A stretch of 64,000 bases of DNA, taken from Liolophura sinensis (lineage: Eukaryota > Mollusca > Polyplacophora > Chitonida > Chitonidae). The translations under genes and the position numbers were made by a program. The stretch spans positions 64,950,984 to 65,014,983 of the forward strand of contig NC_088300.1 in NCBI RefSeq assembly GCF_032854445.1, written 5' to 3'. How positions within the stretch are numbered: the first letter of the stretch is position 1; each line of letters begins with the position of its first letter. Of this stretch, positions 43,001 to 56,000 are shown in pieces. The notes under the pieces were generated by a model, which saw nothing but the letters and a program-made list of their open reading frames with translations, was not told the DNA's origin and searched no databases.

Positions 43001-46000
43001 ATGTAAATACATGTCCTCAAAGGGAAAGATAACTGGGACAGTCCACATTTCCCATAAATCACAAGAGATTTAAGTTAAATTTTTTTTTTTAACTCTCCTC
43101 TGACATTTAGATGATTCATACTGCCTGTAAAACAAAAATTTAAATTGGAGTGGTCTCATACTTAAGGATGGAGGAAAACAAACAAAGGAATGCTTTACGT
43201 AGACTTAAATATGCCACCTCAATGGTCAATGGCTATAAACAGGTCAATAAATGTCTTGGTAGAAAGGGCAATTGTTTTTCTTATACAGATATTTACTAGA
43301 AATGTACCCACAGTCCCGTTTTCCATAGTAAAAGAAAAACTTTAAAACCATCCTGTGATAGTCACAGTTTGTAAAGTTACACAGTGTATACCACTTACCT
43401 AGCTGAGCACTTAGTGGAGCCAACAGACTGCTGGTTTCTAGCAACTGTGTAAGTCAGGTCTGAAAATAAAATAAAAAATTGTTAAGATATCACTTATAAT
43501 GATATCAGTCATTTGTGTAGGGTTACTCCACACTCTAATATGTGTATGATACAAGTCAGGTGAATTATTTTCACCACATTATAAAATAAAGGCATAAGAT
43601 CTGATTTATAAGTCACTCAGACAAATCTTTACCCTCTGTCTTTTAATATGGACCATTCACTTAATGAATGTGAAATGTTACAGCTACTGTAACATAAAAT
43701 TCGTGCACTTCGCTCGTACATGTCAGTGGCAAGCAGACGAACGAGGTGAAAAATAACATGGGAAGGTATAGGGAAATGAGCAACATTGGACGATACTCAG
43801 AGAAGTATGGCTAATAATAGTATGTAAGTCAACAGAACAATGTGCAGAGTGTATAAAAACTGTGAATGTCAACACAACCTGATTTTGGGCTTATGAGTTT
43901 TATATTAACTCCCATGTTATTTAAACTATGTTTTCAAAGCTGTGTGTGAGCGAGTATGCGTGTTGGTGCGAGTAAAACAGCAAATACCCACATGTTCGCA
44001 CTCTCGAACAGGGAGAAGTGTGCCTCCTTCTCTTTATACACATATGGTTCCCCATCTAGTTCCTCACACTCCACTCTGATTGGTGCACACACTCGCCATT
44101 TAACAGCTATAGATAATCTGACATTTCTATTTACAGATGAATGCATCACAAATGCATTCTGGCGAAAATGACAGTACTTGCTGACAAAGACACTGACACT
44201 TATGCAGACTACAAATTATTTCTCATAGTTCCTTGGCATTGCCTAGTGTATTTTCAGTAACATCACCCCAGTGACCTATCAGAGACCTAAATAGAGATAG
44301 TTATTTGTTTGGTGTTTTAATATTTCACTTATATGATGGTGGCCAGCATTATGGTGGGAGGAAACTGGGCAGAGCCTGGGGGAAACCCACGACCATCCGC
44401 AAGTTCCTAGCAGACCTCCCCACATAAGGTTGGAGAGGAAGTCAGCATGAGCTGGACTTGAACTCACAGCAGGAATACAGCTATGTGAACTGCCAAATAA
44501 TGTTGTGACAAGCTTCTCTCCATTTATGTACTTCTGATCACAGTGTATGTCTATATATGGCCTATAAAACATGCCACAAGTACTTTGTAGAAAGAGAAAA
44601 CATACCTCATGATTCAGCCAGGGTTCAGGTATGCAAAGGTAGCGGTTGAGACACCAAGTGGCTATAAGAGTTATTACTTACTAGTCATTTCTTTTTTTTT
44701 TTTTTAGCCGTGGACTGACTACTGGGCATTTATTCATATTTGTCACCACGCTTTTACACTGTCCCATGCAATGCCATGTGGTCTAGAGATGCAAAGGGCA
44801 TGGCTTTATACATTTTCACTTTGCATGCTTACATGTATACATTTCACAACACACTATAAATGCTTTTTTATTCGCTTGGTACTAGCATTCGTGGATTTCG
44901 TCGCAAACACATTTCCGCAAAAATAAAGGCCATTGAATATAAAACCCATGTAAGTAATTTATTAATGTAGCATGTGTTACAGTTATAATTCAAGCACTAC
45001 AGTTCTAATACTTTTTCAAATACTTAATTAGAAATACCTAATTAGAATGTTCACTCAAAGTTTCACTCACACTAGTGATGCATGAGAATTAAACAGTGGG
45101 ATTTATTTATATCACATTTAATCCTTCATCGTCTATCGGGGTGAGTGACACGAATATTTGCTCACACAGCAGGTAAGGGCTTCGTCTTATGAAGATTAAC
45201 AGTTTTCAAAAGATTAAAAGCTTAGGAGGATTAACTGCCTTTGTCTGATCAAGTTACTGTATTGTATAGAATTTTTGTCATATCGTACAAACAAGTTTAA
45301 ATGTTATTTGAATGCTTGAGTTGTTTTATTACTTGACGTTTCTGTATTTAAGTTTGATTTTTGTTTATCAATTGTCCAAAAATTCTGTTAAAAATTCTGC
45401 GAAAGTTGTTTCCTTCAAATGTGTCTTCTTACCAAATTCGCGAAAGTTGATGCCCGCGAATAAAAAGGCATTTACAGTAACCCTGATTACATGTATGGTA
45501 AACTGGTCTGATAGTATAGTTATAACTATATACAGAATAACTCACAATACGATGATATAACACAATGACCCCACCCCCTGCCCAACAACGCATGACTCTC
45601 GTAAGGTCAGGATAGATGAGAAGGCTATCAAAAAAAAAAAACTTTGTTATAATATGAGGTTTCAAAAATTTTACCCATTAAGTTTCTGCATGATATTTTC
45701 TATATTCTCTATGTAGCTATTAAGCCCGTAAAATATACTGAAGTTTCGCCATGGTATCTCATAAAAATGTAATACTTAGCATAAAAAATGTGAAAGTTCA
45801 ACATTTTATTATTACTATTTCCTTCATCAAAACAGCTGAATATCACATGGTCAGATTTAAGAGTTATCCCTGTGTACAGAACTGAAGTCCTCCAATTAGA
45901 AAACGACATTAAAGAGTATTGAAGCTTTACACACGAGAAAAAATGATGTTTCATTGTATCAATTTCTCTGCCGCACATAGAACATGAGGGAATGTCACAG

Positions 46001-49000
46001 AACATGAGGGACTGTCATAGAACATGTTAGTTTTACTAGTTTACTAGTTGCCGATTCTCTGTTTAATGTTCAATAAAAATATTTTGTACAGACTTTGGGG
46101 TCATTTATTGCTAACCTTCCAACCGCTGGAATTTCAACCTTATCCTTAGGTCTAATGGTACTTAACTGTACCTGTTTATTCGCAGGGAAAGAACTTAATG
46201 CTTTGTCCAACTTATTCCATAAATATAATTGTCATAATCAACACCGATTTTATATATAATATGTATGTCTCTTAACCATACAATTTTGCTTTCATTGTTC
46301 AGAACATCTCTGCTAAACACAATACCTGGTGATTACCAAGTATCAAAATATAACGACTTCCTGGAATAGAGGACATTTTTATTATCCCAAAGGATATGGT
46401 TAGCTGGTTCAATGTCTTTATTACTAATTTCCTCTTAAGCGTCTAGCATTAGTTCGTAGAATTCTGGTAACTTTATATTTAATTTGGATGAACTATAGCT
46501 ACAATAAAGAAGGAATCACAATCCTGTCCTGCTCAATTACATTGTTCATCATCAATTCCCAGTGACCAGGTTAGTTCCCAAACAAAAATCCTTATCTTAG
46601 TGAGCTTTAAAGTCTTAATCATAATACTACAATCTATTGGACTGACACCCAGAGCTGACAACTTATTTATCATAGCTATTCTTTTAATTTTATCCTTCTT
46701 GTTACACCCAATAAACTTAAACAGTTTTTGATTGATTTGAGTGCAGTAACCTATTACTTACTTGTTAGTTATTTGGCCCGTGACTTCACTCAGTTACCTT
46801 CACTTGCTCTATAGACAAATATAGACTGAATGTACTCACTGTTCACTGACTCTTCGTTGCCATCTGTCAGGACCACTTCTGCAGCTTCTGTACAAACTGC
46901 TGTCTGCAAATTGGAAACACTGACTGACTGACTGGGGTTTTAAAAATTTTTCACTCATATGATGGTGGTCAGGTTTATGGGATAAAGTAGGCCTAGGTGA
47001 CAACCTCCTGATGTAAAGCTGCAGCCAGAACTGTAAGAGCTGCAACCTCATTGGGTAAGGACCTCACAGTTGTAGCCAACCAGGGCATTTACCCCCTGAG
47101 CCAGCCGGGCCCCAGGAAATTTAAACAATGCCCTACACAAATGACTCATTCATTGTTTTGACTTGAGTTTTAAGCCATACTCAAGCAGCAAGCATTATGG
47201 TAGGAGATAACCTATGACAATCTGCAGGTTGCTGCCAGACTTTCCCAAGTATGAGTGGAGATTACGCCAGCGTGAGCTGGATTTGACCCTTTATAACTGA
47301 AATACCACAAACTAAATGCACGCATGATAAGTACTGTTGAAAACTATGGTTAGTATTATGAACATTTTTATACTATGAACATCTTACATTTTAAGAAGCT
47401 CTAAAGGAGATCCACAGAGAAACACGTCAAACTTCCTCAAAAGCGCTATGTGATTCTCCATTATGCAGTTTGTATTTTATTGCCTCACAAGCAATACCTT
47501 GTTGTCATTTTAAAAACCCACATCCAAAATGCATCCAATGAGATGAAAGAATGAATGAGTGGATGACTGATTATGGCTTTGTCACCTCAGCAGTATATCC
47601 CCGACAGTGACACTGCCTGAACCAGAAACCAGCATGTATGGACATATGGACATGCATGCATGCATGCCAAAATTTTAAGTACATGCACTTTGTTGTGTGT
47701 CTGTGTGTAGATTGAATAGTGGACTACGCACACACAGTTATGACAAGGTGGTTATAGCATCCTACTACGTGTAATGGTCATGAAGGGATGCTAGTGTTGA
47801 GTTACTGATATGCTAGTAGTGAGCTAGTGGTGTGCTACAGGTGAGCCAGTGGCATGCCATAAACTAGCACTCAAAATACTAACTGTCATATAACATCCGC
47901 AAATATTAAAAATTTCACTCATTCATAAGGCACATTTAACTTAATTTCTAGAAAGGGTAACCATGACTGATAACTTACAAACACGCCAGCTAAACAGGTC
48001 ATCCCTCCTCCAACTTCACAAACCACTTTGGACCTGCAAAGCAGAGTTGTTGTGAAATGAAGACCTATTTTATTCTTGCATTCTGTAGGTGTACTCAAGA
48101 GCATTTCTCTCATGAACGTATGATGATATTCACATTTATCATAGGAGGAAAGGCTTGGCTAACCCTGTACCTCACCAAGTCCTCGCCTAAAGCTGCAGCC
48201 AGTCTAGCAAGACTAGGTTTTGGACCTGCATCTTCTTCGGTCAATAGCTAAGACTTCAGGCAGAATCCTTAAACCACTTAGTCACCAAAGATCCCTGCAT
48301 TCACCAACCAAAAACACGGACCAAAGACAGCAAGACAAATAATGGCATTTCATTTCTTGTTCCACATCTTCACCCTCGAGACATAACGTTTGAAACATTA
48401 GTGAGTTTTATGACAAAGAAGAAAACAATAGTAATCATCACATCATAAATAAATAATCAAGGTTGGAGACAATAATCGTCTTGTGACATACATGGTAAGA
48501 GAATACAGGTTCTTGACACATTACATCACTGAGGTAGTCTGACACCAGCGACATGCAATGCACAGTAACCTGATCTGACAACTCCTAAAGCCAAGAAGAA
48601 CTAGACAGACATGTTCGCTTGTATGGACAAACTTTCCGTTGACGATTCAGAGAAAAATATGCTGGCAATATTCACAGAGTAAATTAAACAGGTTACATAT
48701 TAAGCAACTTTTTTTATCTGTCACAGAAGTGTATATGGATGTTGTGATCTGGTAAAATGTGAACAGGCGAATAATAATTTTGTGCTATTTAATTGGTCAA
48801 TTTTGGTTATACTGATTCAATTATTGTATTTGTCCTAAAATGTAGCTTATTTCTAGTGATACATTTTCCTTAATTCTGATTTGTTCATCCAGGGCCACTT
48901 AAGAGTTTCATGTGAAGTAAGATTTATTTTGTTATCAGAAAAAGTTATGTTTAAGGGATTTATGCTCTTCTGAAAGTCCATTTTTACACACCAAATTTTA

Positions 49001-52000
49001 GGTGAAATACGGTACCTGAAGTCTTCCCTGTGTTTCAGACAGTAATAAGCCATGACTTCTTCTGAGGGCCATACACCTTCCAAATAATAACAGAAATAGG
49101 AATATATTTCTTGAGAACATAATAAAAGTTATAGAACAGGTAGTTATCCTAAGTCACCAGACTTGGGAGCCCCATGCACACAATGGCTAACAGGAGCTGA
49201 AGGAGACGACTTCCACAGATGACGCCATTTGATGCCAAGTAAAGAGAATATTGTGGATGGCAACAGCAGGCCACTTTATATTGGCTTCTGTTCTTCCATC
49301 ATTTTTCCTTTTTGGCCAATTATCATCAAACTTTTGGCTCTACTTCAATACAATCATTATCAACTGTAGTTCCAATTTCCACCACATTTTAGGGCAATAA
49401 TCCAGCAGCTATCGGAAGCGTGAAAACAGAGAGGACAGTTATCACAGTTCACAGGACGCAGTACCGAGTGTGTCCACTGTTAGCATCATGAAGAGCATCA
49501 ACTGTGATTACCAACCACTCTGTTTTCATGCTGCCATAGCTCCTGGATTATTGCCCTAAAATGTGAAAATCTGGGGGACAATGACGCCACAATTAATACT
49601 GAGACAAAACAATATAAAAATGCTTTGTGCGTTTATATTTTTGTCGAGTATAGATATACTGCATTCAGCTTTCACCGGACAACTTTTGGATTTACTTCAA
49701 TACAACTGTATTTATGTAGCTGAAAGGAACAGCAAATTTTGTACACACTTCACCTTATTTATGTCGTACAATTGGTCTGCTCAGCACAGAATTCATCAAA
49801 TAATCTTCTACCCTTCAATCTAACTATATATACGTATAGCTTATGACAACAGCAATTTTCACACAATCTTCAGCTATTTTGTATCAAAAAACCTATCAGT
49901 ATGGGTTTTGTCAACATTATTGGTGAAAGCTACTCGATACAAGACTTCGTATGATGATAAAATTAAGAGCATGTTGTTAAAAATTTATTTATTTATTTGA
50001 TTGGTGTTTCAAGCCATACTCAAAAAATATTTCACATGTACGACGGTGGCCAGCATTATGGTGGGTGTAGTTGAAATTTTTGAATCCACTGCATATAAAA
50101 AAAACCAACAGCCTGGCATAAAAAAGCAGCTGATGACTCGATGAATGATATAGGATTCAGACCATACATGTAACTGTAGTATCTCAGGGATGTCATGTTG
50201 AAAACATAGCCATGCTCCTTCTCTTCAGATAATTGTGGGATTTTCTCGGTTTCCTCCCAGCAGAATGCTGGCTACCGTTGTATACAAATAAGTGAAATAT
50301 TCTTGAGTACAGCATAAAACACCAATCAAATAAATAAAATGGATAAATGAAAACATCCATGGTGATGACTCTCAGACATGTCAGATTACAATACCTGGAG
50401 TATCCCATACAATACTTAATATATAGCACACTGTTTAAATTATACATTTGGGCCTGATACAGGTCATTTTTGAACCTGTCAAAAGGGTTTGGGGGTCAGA
50501 AGTTCGGGAATCCAAAATAAAAAATTTTCACTGCGTTATTTGCATATGTAAAGGGTACCCAAACTATTCAGCTAAATCAACACCTGTTTATATATACACT
50601 TCCAATATTACAAAGATAACATTTAGGTACACACATGAACTTCCCTACATTCCACACCCAAAATACTTCAGGGAGAAAACTTTCCTGCTGAGCCAGGTGT
50701 AACTTACACACATTGCCTGTGTTGTTGAAGCCCAGCAATGTATCCAGTGTGACATTGCCCTGTAGTTGTCTGTAAAGAGAAGAACATAAGAAGTATGTGT
50801 TACTCGTGCAGGAATTCTTCATTTTCATATGCAGCTTTACCCATGTTATGATGCATTTGACAAAATCATGCGCTTACTTCTTGATCTCAACATACATGTA
50901 GACCTACCTCACAATGATTTTATATATATATATAAATTTTCTTTCTGTCTCTTTTTCTTCTGTATTACCCGTCATTTAGGTGAGAAATAATATATTTCAT
51001 CCTGACTCCAGGAGTATAAATAAAATGAAATAACCATTCTTTAATGTCACTTTCTGTAACCAACAGTAATTAATCCTCAAAAATCATGCAAGTATGTGAT
51101 AACTTACCTTACAAAAACTTACCTTAAGGGTCTAACATTATACAATGTTAGACAATGTATAATTGATGTGTAAGATAAAGTTTCACAACAAGACCCAGTT
51201 GTTCAAAAGTGTAGTAGCAGTTAAGTTTTGTATTAGGATAAGACTGGTTCTAAGATTTAAGCATGGCTTAACTTTTAATAACACTTCTGAACAACTGTCC
51301 CCAGGACCATAGGATCTAACATTTAGTACCAAAAAATAGGACAAAGAGGAATAACATGTGTAAATTATTAAAATTTAAGGAATTAGGATCTAGCTCAGCT
51401 CACAGATGGACATGAGAGTTCAACATAAAACTTAATACTGTGAGGTTAGGATTGTATTGTCACACCAGGATTGGAAATCAGGTATCAACAGCTGAAGTCC
51501 AGTGCACTACTGACTGAGTTGAGGGGAAATTCCCACTAGCTACTGCTGGTAGAAGTACTGGAAAGCTGCTCCCGCTGCATGATAATTTGGCCTCTTGCAT
51601 GTCCATACAATATTGCTGTTACACTCGATTTCTTGTTTTCCTGTCACCACGCACACACCATTTTAATCTGTCACAAATCTTGACATTATAAAAAAAAAAA
51701 GAAAATTCTTCTGCTGCCTGCATCAGTTTTCCAAAATACTGGGATGAGAAACAAGAAATTGAATGCCAATAGCCTCATGCTCACATTTACAAATACGGGT
51801 ATACCTGATAACACAGGAGATGTCCGCAAAATCCTTAGATGAATACTCAAGCCAGACAGAGTTGGAGTCTTTGCTAATCCCATCTTCATGAACTCTGACC
51901 TCCAGTAAGCCAAAGTTGTTGAAGCGGCGGACAGACACGGAGTTGTTTTCTGGGTCACTCAGATAATCTGGCTGACGAGTGATAACCTGGCAGAAGACAG

Positions 52001-52627
52001 TTAAAGTTAGTGTGGGTTTTAACAGGTAGCTCCTTAGTGAAAACTATGTATGCATCGTTGATTTATTCGCTTCTTTGATGTCTGTGGTGGTGAGGAAAGC
52101 ATATACATGCCTGGGATGATTTATTGCAGTTAACAACATTATATATAAACCTGTAATTACTGTATACAACATGACTTGTTATCCGTTTCATGCAATGTAT
52201 GCGTAAGGAGTTATATAGAGGATTCATAACTGAGCCATAAAGCTTAATCTCCAGTATTACATGTTTGCTGGTCAACTTAATTTTCAGGAGGGTACAGTAC
52301 GTATGTTTGCTGGTCCAGCTTAATAAATATTTTTCAGCTGAAGCATTGCTCGATGTTGCTTGCTGGAGAAGAAACATATAGTCGTAACTACGATCATTCA
52401 ATGCATCGACTGAAAATATAATGTGCCTTTCAATGCAGTAGAAATAGAATAAGTGAGTGTAAGACTTAGAAGATTGTAGACGCTTAACCTCTAAATAACA
52501 TTGAAAGAATAAGATCTGAAACTCCAAATAGAATGAGTTTATGTGCTCTGTACTTTGGGGTTAATTCAACCTGCGCAAGAAGCTTCCATCGTTGCCTAGA
52601 TATGGATATTTTGCCATTCTCTGCCAT
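40093..52627 (-). CDS. CAMKMT: Calmodulin-lysine N-methyltransferase, complete, 11 exons
   Basis: Exons on the minus strand, 5' to 3': 52571-52627, 51805-51986, 50708-50769, 49016-49076, 47979-48033, 46840-46903, 43399-43459, 42688-42762, 42301-42364, 41546-41674, 40093-40161. All phases agree; the CDS is 879 nt, 292 aa (human about 323). Shared with human CAMKMT: RWKLLAQ in exon 1; VSVRRFNNF; LLGFNNTGNVCVWPSEEVMA across exons 3-4, then YYCLKH; VCEVGGGMTCLAG, the SAM-binding motif I of seven-beta-strand methyltransferases; VVLTDGNEESV; LRWGPD; ILCADCLFFDEG; MFAPTRGNTFHEF; and the C-terminus ENLHYPVMLVLTKPMP. The enzyme trimethylates Lys115 of calmodulin. The start is the ATG in exon 1 (MAENGKISISRQRWK), shorter at the N-terminus than in vertebrates. 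The first exon faces the RING-fusion gene across 377 bp. Confidence 0.94.
44308..44470 (-). repeat. SINE, minus strand, CAMKMT intron 6
   Basis: Inverted tail (TTTCACTTATATGATGGTGG), body (GGAAACTGGGCAGAGCCTGG) and part of the head (GACTTGAACTCACAGC). Confidence 0.88.
45709..46740 (-). mobile_element. Degenerate LINE (non-LTR retrotransposon) 3' remnant
   Basis: The minus frame 45709-46005 encodes CSMCGREIDTMKHHFFSC, a C-x2-C-x8-H-x4-C pattern typical of the zinc-binding C-terminus of LINE reverse transcriptases. It is followed by DHVIFSCFDEG and MLNFHIFYAKYYIFM, which resembles the closing helix (LLxxAKYYIY) of the same proteins. Farther upstream to about 46740 the minus strand has related coding-like fragments (IKRIAMINKLSALGVSPI) broken by stops. 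It lies in CAMKMT intron 6 on the same strand. No intact ORF. Confidence 0.55.
46925..47060 (-). repeat. SINE-related fragment, minus strand
   Basis: TTTTTCACTCATATGATGGTGGTC resembles the inverted SINE tail; what follows (AACCTCCTGATG, GTGAGCC-like) is too diverged for a firm call. Confidence 0.35.
47155..47290 (-). repeat. SINE fragment, minus strand
   Basis: Words TTTTAAGCCATACTCAAGCA, CAAGCATTATGGTAGGAGAT, CTGCAGGTTGCTGCCAGACT and GTGAGCTGGATTTGA match the inverted body of the main family. Confidence 0.65.
49384..49564. repeat. 180-bp foldback element, CAMKMT intron 3
   Basis: ACATTTTAGGGCAATAATCC, AGCAGCTATCGGAAGCGTGA and AAACAGAG at the left return inverted as CTCTGTTTTCATGCTGCCAT, AGCTCCTGGATTATTGCCCT, AAAATGT at the right. 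Arms are about 48 bp with a few mismatches and a loop of about 85 bp. Probably a foldback MITE. Confidence 0.85.
49982..50068 (-). repeat. SINE tail fragment, minus strand
   Basis: Inverted tail and 3' body: TTATTTATTTGATTGGTGTT, CATACTCAAAAAATATTTCA, CGGTGGCCAGCATTATGGTG. Confidence 0.85.
50230..50345 (+). repeat. SINE tail fragment, plus strand
   Basis: GGTTTCCTCCCAGCAGAATG, AAGTGAAATATTCTTGAGTA and ACACCAATCAAATAAATAAA. It faces the minus-strand fragment at 49982-50068. Confidence 0.85.
51194..51302. repeat. MITE with CAGTTGTTCAAAAGTG inverted ends, CAMKMT intron 2
   Basis: CCCAGTTGTTCAAAAGTG at the left is answered by CACTTCTGAACAACTGTCCC at the right; inside, AAGATTTAAGCATGGCTTAA is partly palindromic. 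About 109 bp with no coding capacity. Confidence 0.75.
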
Positions 52628-53004
52628 TAAATGAGCGACCTAAAAACAAGCGGCTGTCAACGACCACTTTCGCTTTCCCGCTGGTATGCAAAGTTAATCG
52701 CATATTTGTAACCGCAGTTTCGAAAGCAATTTTTGTTAGAGTTTTTTTTTCCATAAATGCTGAAGTAAATGTCAATCACTTTGTTTTAAACGACAGGAAC
52801 TGTGTAACAAAACACCCGTTTATATTAGGGTACTTTTGTTGACAACAATATGGAATAGAAGTGCTAGATACGAAACTGCGGCCGTGGTTAAGGTTTTTAT
52901 GTGGGCAGATCGGTTTGACAGCTAGCACATTGTTCATTGTGATTTTTACTTACTTTGACATATGTTCACGTTTTCGAATAAGGCCTTCAGTTACTTTTAG
53001 CGCC
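52628..53004. promoter_or_regulatory. Shared promoter region between CAMKMT and the dehydrogenase-RING gene
   Basis: The start codons of the two divergent genes are 377 bp apart, so both promoters and 5' UTRs must share this interval. It contains TTTCCCGC (52674-52681), a perfect match to the E2F consensus TTTSSCGC, and ATGCAAAG (52687-52694), which resembles an octamer. No TATA box is obvious. The bidirectional role is inferred from layout. Confidence 0.6.
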
Positions 53005-56000
53005 ATGGTTAAAATCGCTGTTTTAGGATGTGGGCTAATGGGTGTCAAAATAGCAGGTAAGTTGTCAGAACTATGCATTTCATTTACGCTGTCTACTGCC
53101 ATACTGGCTGCATGTCTGTTGTTGGATTGTGATAGCCTGGCTATACTGTGCATGAAAGGCAAAATTTCTGACGATAAATTTAATTATTTTGAGGTATTGT
53201 GAGATAAGTTAAGAAAATAGACTGTAAACAGGTAATGAGTCGAAACAGAGTGTAAATAGGTAAGTATTAATAGGTCAGTGTATAGGCTACATGTAACTGC
53301 ATGTGCCCCTTTACATTGCGTGATTCTTTCACATGGAAACGTGTACCAGTGGTAATGATAATCATAATATTAATAGATCAAACCAGACGGTAGTTGTAAT
53401 CAGGTACTAATAAGTACTCATTTAAATTGTTTAAGCCCATATTTTTCTATCTCTGGATCATTAACATAATATGTGTACCATGTGATCAGTCAGTCATATC
53501 AAGGTTTCCATCATGGATATAAATAGACATTGAGTAAATGCTTTGAAGCCAGTCAAGGTTGAGTAGTTGAGACGAAGTTTTCTATATTTCTCTTTTTTTC
53601 GGTGTTCTTAATTGGGGCCTTGTTGGCAAAACAGCAGATAGCTAGTGCCCTCTTATGTGGCTATATGTATATGTTCATTGGAGGCAACTTGCCTACCACC
53701 TGTCTAACATATTCATGGAAGAGTTATATTAAAAACATAACTTGGCAAAGTTCATGTTTTCACTTGATATTTTTATATCACTGGCTGCTTCACTTTTGAC
53801 TTGTTTACACCTTAATTGCTATGTGCAAAATGTACAAAGAAAAAATACACCAGTAATGTGAATTATTATAGTTTGTTTATTATTGTAGGGGAGCTGGCAT
53901 ATCATGGACACCGGGTCAAGGTGTATGACTCCAACATGAACTCTCTGAACACAGTGTTCGAGAGGATGGAGGAAGACAAGCGCTACCTGCGAACTGAGGG
54001 ACTTCTGACTCATAAAAACTTCATTGTAAGGCATTTCTATACATGCAGCATAAGTCTGAATGTATTCCATCAGGAGCAAATTGATCAGGATTTGCTTTAC
54101 ATATAGCCTTATTCTTCAACCTTTTCAACCGCCTCTGCAACCAATATTTGGAAACATTCCGAGAGATCTATGGGGGGTTAGAGAAATAATTGCACAGTTT
54201 TATGAAGCTTGCGTATTTAATGACACGAACAAATCATTTCTAGCAGCATTGTCAAAATCAAATCTAGCTGTCGCTGCTTCGGCTGAGGCTTTATGTCAAG
54301 AGGTTTTGTTATATAGCCCAGCTCATGCTGGCTTCTTCTTCGGCCATACGTGGGAAGGTTTGCCAGCAACCGATGTGGGATTCCCCGGGCTCTGCCTGAT
54401 TTCATCCCACCATAATGCTAATTCCTGTTGTATAAGTGAAATATTCTTGAGTACGGCGCCAATCAAATAAATAAATAAATAAATGTAAGGTATTTAGCAA
54501 TTAACGTGGGCGTGCATGGCATAGTGTTCAACACCAGTCAGTCAGTTGTAGAATGTTGTGATACAGAGAGAAGACTTATCTAGATATTTCGGCTCTTTAA
54601 TTGTTCATTGGCTAAAACAGAATTATTACTCAGATAAATTATATTGTGATTTTTGGTATTAATTGTAATTAATTCTTTTTTTTTATTGTTACTTTAGGGT
54701 CAAATTTTATGCATGAGCCGTCTGGAAGAAACTGTCAGTGACGCTGATTTCATTTTTGAGGCAGTGGTTGATGACCTGGATGTCAAACAGGATTTATTTG
54801 AAAGTAAGTTAATAAGTATTGACCTACACCTTCAATGTACAAGTGTGGTGCAATAAATACTTAAAAGACAGCTTAACCTGAAAATGTGTTCTAGGGCTGG
54901 CTTGTATTTACTGAAAAGTTGAAGCCGCTGGCCACCCTTAACTGTTATGCTTACTCCATGTTATAGCTAACACCTAATCTCTTGGCTAAATGCATCTTTA
55001 GTGTTCAAGTTTTGCTTTTACCTGACTGTAATGACTTAAAAAACCCTATATATGTCCCATGAGTATGGCTTTAAATAACAATGAAATAAAATAAATAATT
55101 CTTCATAAGACTGAGTAGAGGCTTGTGTAAGTCTTTCAGCTCTTCACATTTCTATTGTGCATTGGTGTAAGAGCCCTGGGATAGTGACATCTCTCTTACA
55201 TTTTTTTTTTCATTTTAGTTTTTCAGCATGGTTTCACCTGTGTAAGAATAGCCACGCCTCTCTTACAACTCTTCTCATTTCTGTTTCTCAGATTGTCACA
55301 CTAGTGTAGGAAGGATGCTGTAATAGCCACACCTCTCTTACAACTTGTGTCATTTCTGTTTCTCAGATTGTCACACTAGTGTAAGAAGGATACTGTGATA
55401 GCCACACCCCTCTTACAACTCTTCTCATTTCTGTTTCTCAGATTGTCACACTAGTGTAAGAAAGATGCTCTGATAGCCACACCTCTCTTACAACTCTTCT
55501 CATTTCTGTTTCTCAGATTGTCACACTAGTGTAGGAAGGATGCTGTGATAGCCACACCTCTCTTACAACTCTTCTCATTTCTGTTTCTCAGATTGTCACA
55601 TTTGTGTAAGAAGAATACTGTGATAGCCATACCTCTCTTACAGCTGTTCTCATTTCTGTTTTTTAGGAGTGTCACACTTGTGGAAGAAGGATACTGTGAT
55701 AGCTATATCTCTCTTATAACTCTTCTCATTTCTGTTTCTCGGGAGTTTCTCACTGGTATAAGAAGGATACTCTGATAGCCACACCTTTTACAGCTCTTTT
55801 CTGTTTCTCAACAGGTTCTCACCTGCATAAGAAGGACGCTTTGTAAGTTACACCTCTCTTACAATTGTTCTAATTTTTGTTTCTCAGGAGTGTCTCACTT
55901 GTGTAAGAAGGATGCTGTGATTGCCACCAACACCCTGAGGCTGGATGGAGCTGCAGTTGTGGCGAGGACCTCATTTCAGGAGGTAGCTAAGTCAATCTGC

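Noticed and set aside
43956-44171. Overlapping 71-codon frames on both strands.
   Set aside because: Both are short, intronic to CAMKMT and without features.
52063-52527. A 154-codon minus-strand frame between CAMKMT exons 1 and 2.
   Set aside because: Exon 1 and exon 2 join in phase without it, and its sequence has no relation to CAMKMT or any family I know.
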